64,000 bases of DNA, taken from NCBI RefSeq assembly GCF_000337495.1, contig NZ_AOIS01000057.1, positions 22,664-86,663 on the forward strand, read 5' to 3'. The stretch comes from Haloterrigena salina JCM 13891. GTDB lineage: Archaea > Halobacteriota > Halobacteria > Halobacteriales > Natrialbaceae. The notes beneath the pieces are model-generated. The model saw only the letters and a list, made by a program, of their open reading frames with translations, was not told where the DNA came from and did no database searches. Of this stretch, positions 45,283 through 54,415 are shown one piece after another; position 1 is the first letter of the stretch; every line of letters starts with the position of its first letter. Both the position numbers and the translations under genes were made by a program.

Positions 45283-46407
45283 CTACTGAACCGGCTCGTC
45301 CTCGAGTGCGGTCGGTTCGGACTCAGTTCCGGACGGCTCGTCCTCGAGTTTCGGGCTGTCCCAGTACTCGTGGTCGTCGATCTCACGGAAGCAGGTTACC
45401 GTGTGGTCCTCGTCGCCGTCGACCGCCACCGCTTCGGGTGTGTTCCCTTTGCAGGCCTCACGCGCCTTGGGACACCGCGTGTGGAACCGACAGCCCGACG
45501 GCGGGTTTCGGGGGTCCGGAACGTCGATCTTCCGGAGGGGCGATTCGGTCTCGTCGTCGATGTCCGGGTCGAGGTTCGGCGTCGCCCACACCAGCGCCTT
45601 GGTGTAGGGGTGTTTCGGGTTCTCCAGCACCTCGTCGATGGGGCCGAGTTCGACGAGTTCGCCGAGGTACATGATACCGATACGGCCGTCGGATTTCCCG
45701 GCGACGTAGCTGGCGTTCGAGAGGTTGTGGCTGATGAACAGGAAGGACGTGTTGAACTCCTCCTGTAACTCGAGCATGAGGTCCATCATGTCGATCCGGA
45801 GGGAGACGTCCAGCGCGCTCACCGCCTCGTCGGCGAGGATGAGGTCGGGGTTCATCAACAGCGCGCGGATCAGCGCGACGCGTTGCTTCTCGCCGCCCGA
45901 AAGCTGGTGTGGGAACCGCTTGGCGTAGTCTTCCGGCGGGGACATGCCGACCCGCGAGATCATTTCGTTGATTCGCTCCCGCCGTTCGAACGAGTCCATC
46001 TCCGGATGCCGAAGTTTGAGCGGGGCCGCGAGGGAGTGTTGCACCGTCTTGTTCGGATTGAGGGACGCGCCTGGATCCTGCGGGATGATCTGGAGGGACT
46101 GACGGATCTCGTCGTGCGGAATCTCGACGTTTCCGTCCTTGTCCTTGGCCTTCCAGATATCCTGCCCTCTGTAGGTCACCGAGCCGCTGGTCGGCCGCTG
46201 GACGCCGATGGCGGTCTTTCCGAGGGTCGACTTCCCGCAACCGCTTTCGCCGACCAGCGCGACGACGTCGTTCTCGGGAATGTCCAGCGAGATGCCGTCG
46301 ACGGCTTTGACGATCTCGGTCTCGCCCCTGAGCTGGGAGAGGAGCGATTGCTCGGATTCGAAGTGTACTTCCACGTCCTGTAGCGAGACGACGTGATCCT
46401 CACTCAT
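45283..46407 (-). CDS. ABC importer ATPase, DppF/OppF-like (importer 2)
   Basis: A 374-residue ATPase. Walker A GESGCGKST near 54, signature LSGGEKQRVAL near 190, Walker B ILADEAVSALD and the switch His in FISHNLSNA are all present. Note DEAV in place of the usual DEPV. The C-terminal oligopeptide-type motif PSGCRFHTRCPKA is present near 320. Its start overlaps the stop of the DppD-like gene by eight bases. It corresponds to domain 2 of the fused ATPase of importer 1 (both share VHFExExxLxx and SLxIVQDPGxSLNP-like sequence), supporting a common origin of the two importers. Confidence 0.9.
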   Translation of the reverse strand: MSEDHVVSLQDVEVHFESEQSLLSQLRGETEIVKAVDGISLDIPENDVVALVGESGCGKSTLGKTAIGVQRPTSGSVTYRGQDIWKAKDKDGNVEIPHDEIRQSLQIIPQDPGASLNPNKTVQHSLAAPLKLRHPEMDSFERRERINEMISRVGMSPPEDYAKRFPHQLSGGEKQRVALIRALLMNPDLILADEAVSALDVSLRIDMMDLMLELQEEFNTSFLFISHNLSNASYVAGKSDGRIGIMYLGELVELGPIDEVLENPKHPYTKALVWATPNLDPDIDDETESPLRKIDVPDPRNPPSGCRFHTRCPKAREACKGNTPEAVAVDGDEDHTVTCFREIDDHEYWDSPKLEDEPSGTESEPTALEDEPVQ

Positions 46408-47452
46408 TGACCTTCACCTCCTGAAGGGTCAGCGGAACCGTCTCGGGGACCTTCTCGACGTAATGACACGCCGCGACGTGCCCGTCCTCCGGAGTGTCCG
46501 ACTCGAGGGGCGGATCGTCGCGCTCGCAAGTCGCGTCGGCCAGCGGACAGCGCGGATGGTACGAACACCCGTTCGGTACCGACACCGGATCCGGCGCCGC
46601 GCCCTCGATCGGTCGCATCTGCTCGCGGGGCGTCTCCAGGTTCGGCGTCGAGTTGAGCAACGCTCGCGTGTAGGGGTGTTTCGCTTCCGTTAGCACCTCG
46701 TATGCGGGGCCGACTTCGACGAATTCGAAGGCATAGAGGACTGCGATCCGGTCGGCGAGGTTCGCGACCAGCGGCAGGTCGTGGGTGATGAAGACGATCG
46801 TCAGGTCGCGCTCGTCTGCGATCTGTCTGATCAGCCGGATGATGCTGCGCTGCATCAGCAGGTCCAGCGCGGCCGTCGGCTCGTCCATCACCAGCACCTC
46901 CGGCTCGAGCACCAGTGAGAGCGCGATGAGCGCGCGCTGGCTCATTCCGCCCGACAGTTCGTGCGGGTAGGAGTCTAACACCTGTTCGGACTCGAGGTAG
47001 AGATCCGCGAGGAGTTCTTCGGCGCGTTCCATCCCCTCTTCGACGTCGTAGTCGTGGACGGCCAGGGTTTCCCGGAAGTGGTCTCCGATCGACATCGTCG
47101 GGTTGAACGAACTCATCGCGCCCTGGAATACCATCGAGATCTCCTCCCACCGAACCTGCTTGACCTGCTCCTGAGAGAGGTTGAGGAGATCGATGGCCTC
47201 CCCCGATTCGGGGTGGAAGGTGATGTCGCCGGTGAGGACACCGGGATCGACGACGGCGTCGAGCAGCGCGGAGGCGAACATCGATTTCCCGCTCCCGCTT
47301 TCCCCGACGACGCCGAGGACTTCACCCCGGTCGACGTCGATATTCACTTCGTTCAGTACTTTCGATTCCCCCCGTTCCATGTCGAACGAGACAGTTGTGT
47401 CTCGCACCTCGAAGATCGGATCGTCGACGGTTTTCGTGCGTTTTCGCTGCAT
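46400..47452 (-). CDS. ABC importer ATPase, DppD/OppD-like (importer 2)
   Basis: A 350-residue ATPase. Walker A GESGSGKSMF near 55, signature HELSGGMSQRAL near 167, Walker B VLVMDEPTAALD, and the Cys motif PNGCSYHPRCPLA near 300. It matches domain 1 of the fused protein of importer 1 almost segment for segment (ISMVFQGAMSSFNP occurs in both). It sits two bases downstream of the DppC-like gene and overlaps the DppF-like gene, so all are in one operon. The N-terminal MQRKRTKTVDDP is a little longer than in the fused protein. Confidence 0.9.
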   Translation of the reverse strand: MQRKRTKTVDDPIFEVRDTTVSFDMERGESKVLNEVNIDVDRGEVLGVVGESGSGKSMFASALLDAVVDPGVLTGDITFHPESGEAIDLLNLSQEQVKQVRWEEISMVFQGAMSSFNPTMSIGDHFRETLAVHDYDVEEGMERAEELLADLYLESEQVLDSYPHELSGGMSQRALIALSLVLEPEVLVMDEPTAALDLLMQRSIIRLIRQIADERDLTIVFITHDLPLVANLADRIAVLYAFEFVEVGPAYEVLTEAKHPYTRALLNSTPNLETPREQMRPIEGAAPDPVSVPNGCSYHPRCPLADATCERDDPPLESDTPEDGHVAACHYVEKVPETVPLTLQEVKVNE

Positions 47453-47454
47453 TG

Positions 47455-48447
47455 TTATTCCTCGTAGGGCGCAGTGTCATCGACCGCCTCCGCGTGGCGC
47501 GCCCGGATACGCGGATTGAACAGTTTCTCGGTTCCCTGTGCGAACAGCACCAACCCGAACGAGAGGCCGACGATCGCTATCATCGGGAAGACTAGCCAGT
47601 AAATGCCATCTAGCGAGTAGATCGCCGCGTTGGTAAAGGCCTCGTTGAGCGTGATCCCCCAGTTATTCGAGAAGCCGCTGAGGAACCCGAGGTAGAACAG
47701 CGCGACTGAACCGAAGATGACCCCGCGCGCGGAGTTGACGAAGTTGATCAGCACGTAGGGCATGATGTTCGGCAGGACGTCGTCCACGATGATTTTCGGC
47801 GTGGACGCACCCATGATTCGGGAGACCTCGACGTAGGAGTGGTCCCTGATCGAGAGCACCTGCGACCGGATCGACCGCGCGAGTCCGGCCCACGAGTTGA
47901 TCACGAGGAAGATGCCGATCAGATACGGACTCTCCGGTTCGAAGACGGCGATCAGGAGGATGATCAGGGGCAAGCCGGGAATGGTCATGGCGATGTCCGA
48001 GAGGGTGGTGAGCACGCTATCGATGATCCCTCCTTTGTAGCCCGAGACGGTTCCGACGATCGTCGCCACGACCGTCGAGAACACCGCGCCGGCCAGAATC
48101 ATCTTCAGCACCGGCGGTGTCGAGTAGACGATCTCCGAGAGGAGACTCGCACCAATTTTGTTCGTTCCGAGCGGATACGACATGCTCTGGAAGGGACCCG
48201 CCAGTTGCGGTCCCTGTCCCTGCGTCGGTGCGGGAACGAGGTAGGGACCGACCGTCCCCATCAGCACGTAAAACAGGATGATGAGCGAGCCGGTCTTCGT
48301 TCGCCAGTCGTTCCAGGCGATCCGTAGCGGGGCGAGGACGGCTACGTCGAGCCATTCCTTGTATAGTTCCGAACGGGTCGCCGCTGATCCGTCACTCGTG
48401 CTGTCGCGGTCGTCGGTCGCGTCGAACGTTGAATTGGTTTCAGCCAT
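47455..48447 (-). CDS. ABC importer permease, DppC/OppC-like (importer 2)
   Basis: A 330-residue permease with a moderately acidic tail of about 30 residues (NSTFDATDDRDSTSDG) before the membrane helices. YPLGTNKIGASLL near 92 corresponds to the DppC element YPLGTDxxGRDLL but has lost the Asp and Arg. The EAA loop region reads YVEVSRIMGASTPKI near 205. It follows DppB by 13 bases and is followed by DppD after two bases. Function: channel half of importer 2. Confidence 0.88.
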   Translation of the reverse strand: MAETNSTFDATDDRDSTSDGSAATRSELYKEWLDVAVLAPLRIAWNDWRTKTGSLIILFYVLMGTVGPYLVPAPTQGQGPQLAGPFQSMSYPLGTNKIGASLLSEIVYSTPPVLKMILAGAVFSTVVATIVGTVSGYKGGIIDSVLTTLSDIAMTIPGLPLIILLIAVFEPESPYLIGIFLVINSWAGLARSIRSQVLSIRDHSYVEVSRIMGASTPKIIVDDVLPNIMPYVLINFVNSARGVIFGSVALFYLGFLSGFSNNWGITLNEAFTNAAIYSLDGIYWLVFPMIAIVGLSFGLVLFAQGTEKLFNPRIRARHAEAVDDTAPYEE

Positions 48448-48460
48448 CGAATGTCACCTC

Positions 48461-49474
48461 TCAGTAGGCCTCCTTGCCTTCTCCCGCGCTGACTCGCGGA
48501 TCGATCAGCCCGTAGGTGAGATCCGCGATCAGGATACAGATCAGAACGGCGGCGGTGATGACGATGAAGATCCCCATCATGAGCGGGTAATCGCGGGCGT
48601 GGATCCCCTGCAGGAGGTAGTTTCCGAGACCGGGGTAGGCGAAGATCTGTTCCAGGATGACCGATCCACCGAACATGAATCCGACGGAGATCATCAGGTT
48701 GGTGTACATCGGTAGCAGCGCGTTCCGACCGACGTACCGGACCGCGATTCGGCGTCCGGGGACGCCACGGAGGTGTGCCACCCGGATGTAGTCCTCCCCG
48801 ATCTCTTGGATCGAGTTTCCTCGCATCGTGATCGCGACCCCGCCGAATCCAGTGAGGACGAGGGACGCGACCGGAAGCGCCGCGTGGTAGAATACGTCGG
48901 CGATAAAGATGGGTGTCAGCCCCGGCTCTAACCCGACGGCGTAGTTCCCCGACTGCGGGAAGATACTCAGCTGGATGGAGAAGACGTACACCAGAAGCAG
49001 CGCCGCGACGTAGTAGGGGACAGAGTTGACGAACATCGAGAGGACCGTCGACCCGGTATCGAACCGACTGCCCTCTCGGTACGCCATGACCGCGCCGAGC
49101 ACGATACCGACCGCGAACGTGAGCAGGATCGCTATCGTGAGCAGGAAGATCGTCCACGGGGCGGCCTTGATGATGAGCGAGTTGACGCTCTGGCCGGCGA
49201 ACGACACTGATTGCCCCAGATTCCCCTGGAGGATGTTCGTAACGTAATCGAAGTACTGAACGTACACCGGAGTCGAGGGATCGAAGTTCGTGTACGCCTC
49301 GGTCAGCGAGTTGATTTCGGACATACTCACGCCCTCCGAGCCTCGATTCCGCATGACGCGTGCTCTGATGTAGTCCGCCGGTCCGCCCGGCATTGCCCGT
49401 ATTAGTCCAAACGTCACCGTGATTACCGCGACGAACGTAACGAATGCTTGTCCAAGCCGCTTGAGTATGTACAT
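48461..49474 (-). CDS. ABC importer permease, DppB/OppB-like (importer 2)
   Basis: A 337-residue permease starting MYILKRLGQAFVTFVAVITVTFG, a classic DppB N terminus, with LIRAMPGG following. The EAA loop is RVAHLRGVPGRRIAVRYVGRNALLP in pieces near 230. About six helices are visible. The upstream 82 bases separate it from the substrate-binding protein gene and are AT-rich (TTATAAT at about 49503-49509), so it may have a promoter of its own in addition to read-through. Confidence 0.88.
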   Translation of the reverse strand: MYILKRLGQAFVTFVAVITVTFGLIRAMPGGPADYIRARVMRNRGSEGVSMSEINSLTEAYTNFDPSTPVYVQYFDYVTNILQGNLGQSVSFAGQSVNSLIIKAAPWTIFLLTIAILLTFAVGIVLGAVMAYREGSRFDTGSTVLSMFVNSVPYYVAALLLVYVFSIQLSIFPQSGNYAVGLEPGLTPIFIADVFYHAALPVASLVLTGFGGVAITMRGNSIQEIGEDYIRVAHLRGVPGRRIAVRYVGRNALLPMYTNLMISVGFMFGGSVILEQIFAYPGLGNYLLQGIHARDYPLMMGIFIVITAAVLICILIADLTYGLIDPRVSAGEGKEAY

Positions 49475-49556
49475 TAATTTACGTATATGTGGCGAGTGTT
49501 ACCTTATAATAATTCCGTTTTAGCTGACCAACTGGTTAAAACCGGTGACTGATCAG

Positions 49557-51329
49557 TTACTTGGCCTGCATATCACCGTTCCGCGGGAACCACCAGAGAG
49601 GCCACTTCGACTGGTACTTCTCAGAGTCCGGGTCCGGAACCTCCCAGTCGTCCGTGTAGAACCAGACCGGGTCATTGATCTCGTTGAGCTGGAGCATGGG
49701 AACCGTCTGGTTCGTGATCCACGCGAGTTCGTCGGTGATTGCGGTCGCTTCCTCCTCGTCTTGTGCGACAAGTAACTCCTCCATCAGTCCGCGCGGGTCG
49801 ACCGACTGGAGTTCGCCGTCGGGTTCGCCCATCGGTGGGGCCTCGAGGTTCTCGGGATCGAGGTTCATGAACTCCGTGTCGATGTTGTAGTACATGTCGA
49901 AGACGTAGTACGGACTGGATCGCTGGAGCGTCCACCCCGTCGACGCCACCTTGTAGTTGCCTGCTGTGTAGTGGTCGGCCCAGTACGTCGATTCCTCGAT
50001 CCGCTGCAGTTCGGCGCCGATACCCTCGTTCTCGAGGTTATCGACGATCGTCTGGTAGACCGGATGCCAGTCGGTGAGTCCCGCGGGGACCTTGATCGTC
50101 ATCTCGAACGGATCGCCGTTGGGACGGTACCAAGTGTCGTCGTCCTTCTGGTACCCTTCCCCGCGGAGCAGTTCCCGACCGCGCTCCGGATCGTCGTACC
50201 GGTAGAGCTGTTCGGCCATCTCATCGGAAACTTTGTTCTCCCACCGGTTGCTCGGTTCGTTCTGGCCGTCGATGTTCCCGACGAGGCCGCTCGGCGCCTC
50301 GACCGGCTGTCCGAGCCGACCGTAGTTGTCCGCACAGGCCTGCCTGTCGATGAACTCGCTGACGGCCTGTCGAACCCGGATGTTACTGAAGTCGTCGTCC
50401 TCGTGGTTGAAGGGCAGCGAGTGTCCCCACAGCGCGGGCAACTGCGCGTTCAGGAGGTCGTCGGGCGCCTGTTCGAAGACCGTTTCCGGTGCGGAGTAGT
50501 TCCGAATCCCGTCGACCTCGCCGCCGAGAAGCACGCTCGCGGTGTCGGTCGAAACCTTGCGGAGCTCCCAGTTCTTCCAATTGATGTTGTCCGCGTCGGG
50601 GTGGTGTTCGTACAGGCTCATCTTGAGGTGACGGTTGTCCCGTTCCTCGAACTGGAAGGGACCGTTCCCCTTCACCTTCTCCTCGTCGAACGAGTCGTTA
50701 CGGAGATCGTTCCGAATGTCGGCGATCTCGTCGTCGGTCGTCGCGTCCTCCCACCGCTCGACGTAGTCCTTGTACAGTCGGAACGGCGTCTCGAGCCAGT
50801 AGTAGTTCAGGCCGTCTCGGAACAGGTTCTTGTTGATCGTTCCGTCGAGGGTGAGTTCGACGGACTTGTCGCCGTCCCGCTGGATGTCCGTCCAGAGCGT
50901 CGACATCGTGTCCCCGATGATCGCGTCGGTGACGAGTTTCGTGTAGAGGTCGTCGGCGTTGACCGGGTCGCCTGGATCGCCGTTGTGCCACGTGAGATCG
51001 TCTCGAACCTTCAGAACTGCGGTATCACCCTCGAACTCCTCGATGTTCACTGCGTACGACTCGAACGTTCCGTCGTTGATGAAGTACCGTTGCAGCTGGT
51101 CGCTCTGCATCGCATGCGAGAACGGATGCTGCAGATTGAGATGGTTGAACTGATAGTTCGTCGGATCCACCGTTATCGGTTCGACGAACGTTTCACCATC
51201 TCCTTCGACACCCCCGAGACAACCGGCCATCGCCATCGCGCCTCCCATTGCTGCGCCGCGAAGGAGATGTCTGCGCGAGATCGATTGCCGGTTCGACTTA
51301 CCCAATTTTCCCTTGCCATGTGATGGCAT
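49557..51329 (-). CDS. ABC substrate-binding lipoprotein, family 5 (importer 2)
   Basis: A 590-residue solute-binding protein. The N terminus ISRRHLLRGAAMGGAMAMAGCLGG (in pieces) is a Tat signal with lipobox MAGCLGG, preceded by a basic KGKLGKSNRQ extension. Family-5 features include LTWHNGDPG near 110 and IRVRQAVSEFIDRQA near 325. It is only distantly similar to the three 604-residue proteins of importer 1, so the ligand probably differs. It is the first gene of the operon SBP-permease-permease-ATPase-ATPase-small membrane protein. A minus-strand TTTTTTATCC at about 51349-51358 is the likely TATA element. Confidence 0.9.
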   Translation of the reverse strand: MPSHGKGKLGKSNRQSISRRHLLRGAAMGGAMAMAGCLGGVEGDGETFVEPITVDPTNYQFNHLNLQHPFSHAMQSDQLQRYFINDGTFESYAVNIEEFEGDTAVLKVRDDLTWHNGDPGDPVNADDLYTKLVTDAIIGDTMSTLWTDIQRDGDKSVELTLDGTINKNLFRDGLNYYWLETPFRLYKDYVERWEDATTDDEIADIRNDLRNDSFDEEKVKGNGPFQFEERDNRHLKMSLYEHHPDADNINWKNWELRKVSTDTASVLLGGEVDGIRNYSAPETVFEQAPDDLLNAQLPALWGHSLPFNHEDDDFSNIRVRQAVSEFIDRQACADNYGRLGQPVEAPSGLVGNIDGQNEPSNRWENKVSDEMAEQLYRYDDPERGRELLRGEGYQKDDDTWYRPNGDPFEMTIKVPAGLTDWHPVYQTIVDNLENEGIGAELQRIEESTYWADHYTAGNYKVASTGWTLQRSSPYYVFDMYYNIDTEFMNLDPENLEAPPMGEPDGELQSVDPRGLMEELLVAQDEEEATAITDELAWITNQTVPMLQLNEINDPVWFYTDDWEVPDPDSEKYQSKWPLWWFPRNGDMQAK

Positions 51330-52150
51330 AGGAACTCATTCATATTACGGGATAAAAAACATTATGGAGACGTTGTACCATTGACGAATTGGTATTTCAA
51401 CCGCCGTTGGAAATCGATCGTTTCCTATTGTGTGATAAAACACGAAAAACTAATTTTCCGCGTGTTGCGGACGGATAGCAAAACGACGCAGTCCCGCTGC
51501 CGGTTTTAGCCCCTACACCGAATCCCTACCGCTTCTACGCGCTAATTAGGGGTCTCGAACAGATGGCACTAATAGAAATCCCCTCTCACTCTATCTGTTT
51601 ATTGTTCTGTATATCTACATAGAAGTAGTATAGAACCAGAGTGGAATTCACCGTATCGCTAGTCCGGCCGATCCCTCGTCCTGACGGGACCGACGTGGTA
51701 TCGGTGTAGCCGTCTCGAGCGGCAACGTCCGCTTCGTCCCGTCGCCTTCGACAACTCTCTCAAGAGACGTTGTGACAAACGATACCGCCCGGCCTCACTC
51801 GACGGTCCCCGTCGAGAACAGGAGACTCGTTCTGTGTACGAACACTCGCATTCTCTTCTCAGCTAGAACGGCGATCAATCGAGAGCGACCGACGATCACC
51901 CGCGTCAGTTTCGGGTTCGAACGACTCCCCGGCGAAGTCTATCTAACGGAAGTCTCATCCGGGGACCGCTCGAGGCGCAGGCGTGTTCCGGGACCACCGA
52001 CCGCTAGTTCGCTACTGTCGAGTATGCCGATCCGCCGCGGCGATGAGCAAACCGGCTAGATCGGGCGATCGTATCGATCGCTTCTCCGTCTCCGGTACAT
52101 CGCAGAACAAAACACCTTTGACCGCATTCGCTTATAGGTCGATAACGCCC
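51330..52150. other. Divergent intergenic region with promoter-like structure
   Basis: About 820 bases between the importer 2 operon and the MATE gene. No open frame looks coding. The first third is AT-rich and contains TACCA-N9-TGGTA (51377-51395) and a gapped inverted repeat at 51604-51636. The segment just before 52151 has a weak ACACCTTTGACC-type AT element only. Confidence 0.5.
51604..51636. promoter_or_regulatory. Gapped inverted repeat containing a TTCTGTATAT half-site
   Basis: GTTCTGTAT at 51604-51612 and GTATAGAAC at 51628-51636 are opposed with 7 of 9 complementary bases. The left arm contains TTCTGTATAT, identical to the right half of the spaced motif at 60335-60344. No TTCCGTA half is present 20 bases upstream, so this is a half-site or an alternative inverted form. 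Confidence 0.35.
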
Positions 52151-53596
52151 GTGACTCGGTTTCCGAATCCGCTCCGTCTGGTGATCCTCTACATCGGTCT
52201 CGCGCTCGCGCGGGCCGGTCTCATCGACCGCGACCGCGCCGTCCAGACGACCATCCTCGCGTGGCCGCGGATCGTTACCGGGATCGCTCGGATGTCGAAA
52301 AACGCCGTCGACGTGGCGATGGTCGGCGTGGCGGTCGGCACCGCCGCCGTCGCCGGCGTCGGCTTCGCCGGACCGTTCTGGGGACTCGCCTTCGCGATCG
52401 GGGGCGGCGTCGCCGGCGGCGCTATCGCGCTCGTCTCCCAGCGGTACGGGGCGGACGCCACCGAGGAACTGGGACTCGCCGTCCGCTCGAGCACGCTGCT
52501 CATCGTCGTGTTGAGCGTCCCGGTCACGGTCGCGTTCTGGTTCGTTCCGCACGAACTCATCTCGGTGCTGAGCAGCAACGAGCGGGCGATCGAGTACGGA
52601 GCGACGTACCTGCAAGTCGTCGGGTTCGGCATCCCCTTCGCGGGACTAAACCTCGTCGGAAGCCGGACGCTCGTCGGCGCCGACAACTCCTACATCGCGA
52701 TGCAGGTTCGGGCCGGCGGGGCCCTCGCCAACATCGGCCTGAACGCCGTGTTCATCTTCGGATTCGGCTGGGGCGTCGCTGGCGCGGCGCTCGGGACGGT
52801 CCTCTCGAACGTCGTCGTGACGGCGACGTTCGCGATCGGGATCAGCCGCGGTCGCTTCCCCGGGATCGGCGAGTTTCCCGTCCAGGTGGATCCGCTGGGA
52901 ACGTATCTCGACCCCGGGACGATCCGCGATCTGATCCGGATCGGACTCCCGATCGGCGCCCGGAACCTCGTCTGGACCGTCGCCGAGTTCCCGATGCTCT
53001 CCATCCTCGATATCTTCGGGGAGAACACCGTCGCCGCGTTCGTCATCGCTCGCCGCATCTGGGGCATCATGAACGCGCCCGGCTGGGGGTTCGGACTCGC
53101 GTCCTCCAGCTTGGTAGGGCAGGCCCTCGGACGCAACGACGAGGCGACTGCCGAAGCGTACGGACGCGACATCATCCGCTTCGCGGTGGCGACGTACGCC
53201 CTCTCCGCGATCCTCATCGCGCTGTTCGCCGAGCAGATCGTCGTGCTGTTCGCAAGCGACTCGACGAGTCCGGAGATACCGATCGCAGTCGACCTCATCT
53301 ACGCCGCCTGTGCCGCGGTCGTCTTCCAGGGCGTCTCCGGCGCCGCTGCCGGGCCCCTCGATGCGAGCGGCGACACGCGGATCCCGTTTGCCAGCCAATT
53401 CCTGGGGATGTTCCTCGGTTCGATTCCGCTCGCGTACCTCGGCGCGACGACCGCGCTCGGATACTGGGGACTGTACCTCGCGTTCACCGCGGAGACGACG
53501 ATTCCCGCCGCGATCAACTACTGGCGGTTCCGGACCGATAAGTGGAAATCCATCAGCGAAGCGTATCGGCCCGATGTCGCGGCCGGCGACGACTGA
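52151..53596 (+). CDS. MATE-family efflux protein
   Basis: A 481-residue protein with about twelve membrane helices in two halves, of the multidrug and toxic compound extrusion (MatE) fold. Start: GTG at 52151 (VTRFPNPLRL); upstream codons in the same frame are Ser/Arg-rich and unlike a membrane protein. Typical segments are DVAMVGVAVGTAAVAGVGFAG in pieces near 52-75, GADNSYIAMQVRAGG near 180, and PIGARNLVWTVAEFP near 270. These antiporters use Na+ or H+ to expel organic cations, dyes or metabolites. It is followed on the same strand by the second UspA gene. The link to pectin use is unclear; export of toxic sugar derivatives is a speculation. Confidence 0.88.
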   Translation: MTRFPNPLRLVILYIGLALARAGLIDRDRAVQTTILAWPRIVTGIARMSKNAVDVAMVGVAVGTAAVAGVGFAGPFWGLAFAIGGGVAGGAIALVSQRYGADATEELGLAVRSSTLLIVVLSVPVTVAFWFVPHELISVLSSNERAIEYGATYLQVVGFGIPFAGLNLVGSRTLVGADNSYIAMQVRAGGALANIGLNAVFIFGFGWGVAGAALGTVLSNVVVTATFAIGISRGRFPGIGEFPVQVDPLGTYLDPGTIRDLIRIGLPIGARNLVWTVAEFPMLSILDIFGENTVAAFVIARRIWGIMNAPGWGFGLASSSLVGQALGRNDEATAEAYGRDIIRFAVATYALSAILIALFAEQIVVLFASDSTSPEIPIAVDLIYAACAAVVFQGVSGAAAGPLDASGDTRIPFASQFLGMFLGSIPLAYLGATTALGYWGLYLAFTAETTIPAAINYWRFRTDKWKSISEAYRPDVAAGDD

Positions 53597-53840
53597 GACG
53601 CGACGGCGGTCGTTCGTTTCGCGCCATCGCAATCGAGAGTCACCCGTTCTCTTCGAGGAGCGTACGGGTGTCGATAGCGGGACCGAACGGGTCTACACGC
53701 CGGCGGGGATTCGAAATAGGTTCTCGATCGCTCCCGACTGCGGTTTTGAGCCGGATAGACAGCACGGTCGGACACACTGTCAACAGATAACGAAAGACAC
53801 GGGCAGTACACTTATTTTGATGACTACTCAAGACGGGGGC

Positions 53841-54305
53841 ATGGATCACGCACTCGTCGTCATCGACGATACGGACGCCCACCGAGAACTGCTCGCGGAA
53901 GCCGGCCAGCTCGCTCACGACACGGGCGCGAAGTTGACCGTGCTCGCGTGGATCACGCCGGATCAGGTCAACGAGACGGCGGACAACCTGGAAGTGATCG
54001 AGCAGATGGAGGGGACGTCGTACAGCGAGCCGGACTCGAGTTCCACTGCGGAGCAGTTCGCCCAACAGATCGCCGAGGAGGTGTTCGACTCGTTCGACGA
54101 GTCGCTCGAGTACGCCACCGACGGCATCGTCGTCGAGGAGAGCGAGCGCGCCGACGAAGTCATCGCCACCGCGGAGGACCTCGGCAGCGACCACCTCTTC
54201 GTCGTCGGCCGGCGCCGGTCGCCGACCGGGAAAGCGCTGTTCGGCGACTTCGCCCAGCGCATCCTGCTCAACTTCGACGGCACCGTGACGATCAAGATGA
54301 ACTGA
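53841..54305 (+). CDS. Universal stress protein A family, second copy
   Basis: A 154-residue UspA-fold protein, the same length as the copy at 2361. The ATG at 53841 (MDHALVVIDD) is favoured over the in-frame ATG at 53820: the TATA-like CACTTATTTTG at 53809-53819 is then about 22-32 bases away, right for a leaderless start, and the copy at 2361 starts at the same residue. The nucleotide loop VGRRRSPTGKALFGDF and LLNFDGTVTI are intact. The middle is shorter on charge and diverged. It stands between a MATE gene and a GH51 gene, with an ABC exporter 1.9 kb downstream, echoing the UspA plus ABC exporter pair at 2.4-4.8 kb. Confidence 0.85.
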   Translation: MDHALVVIDDTDAHRELLAEAGQLAHDTGAKLTVLAWITPDQVNETADNLEVIEQMEGTSYSEPDSSSTAEQFAQQIAEEVFDSFDESLEYATDGIVVEESERADEVIATAEDLGSDHLFVVGRRRSPTGKALFGDFAQRILLNFDGTVTIKMN

Positions 54306-54415
54306 TCTCCTGCAGATTCCGCTTTTTCGTCGAAAAGAGATACTACCGTTCAGAACTCCTCGAGTCCCTTCGAAATCGTTCGAATCGTTCGAAACCTCGA
54401 GCGCGGAGCGTCGGG

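Noticed and set aside
53820-54305. Earlier ATG at 53820 for the second UspA
   Set aside because: The TATA-like element at 53809-53819 would be directly adjacent to that codon; the paralogue starts at the residue equivalent to 53841.
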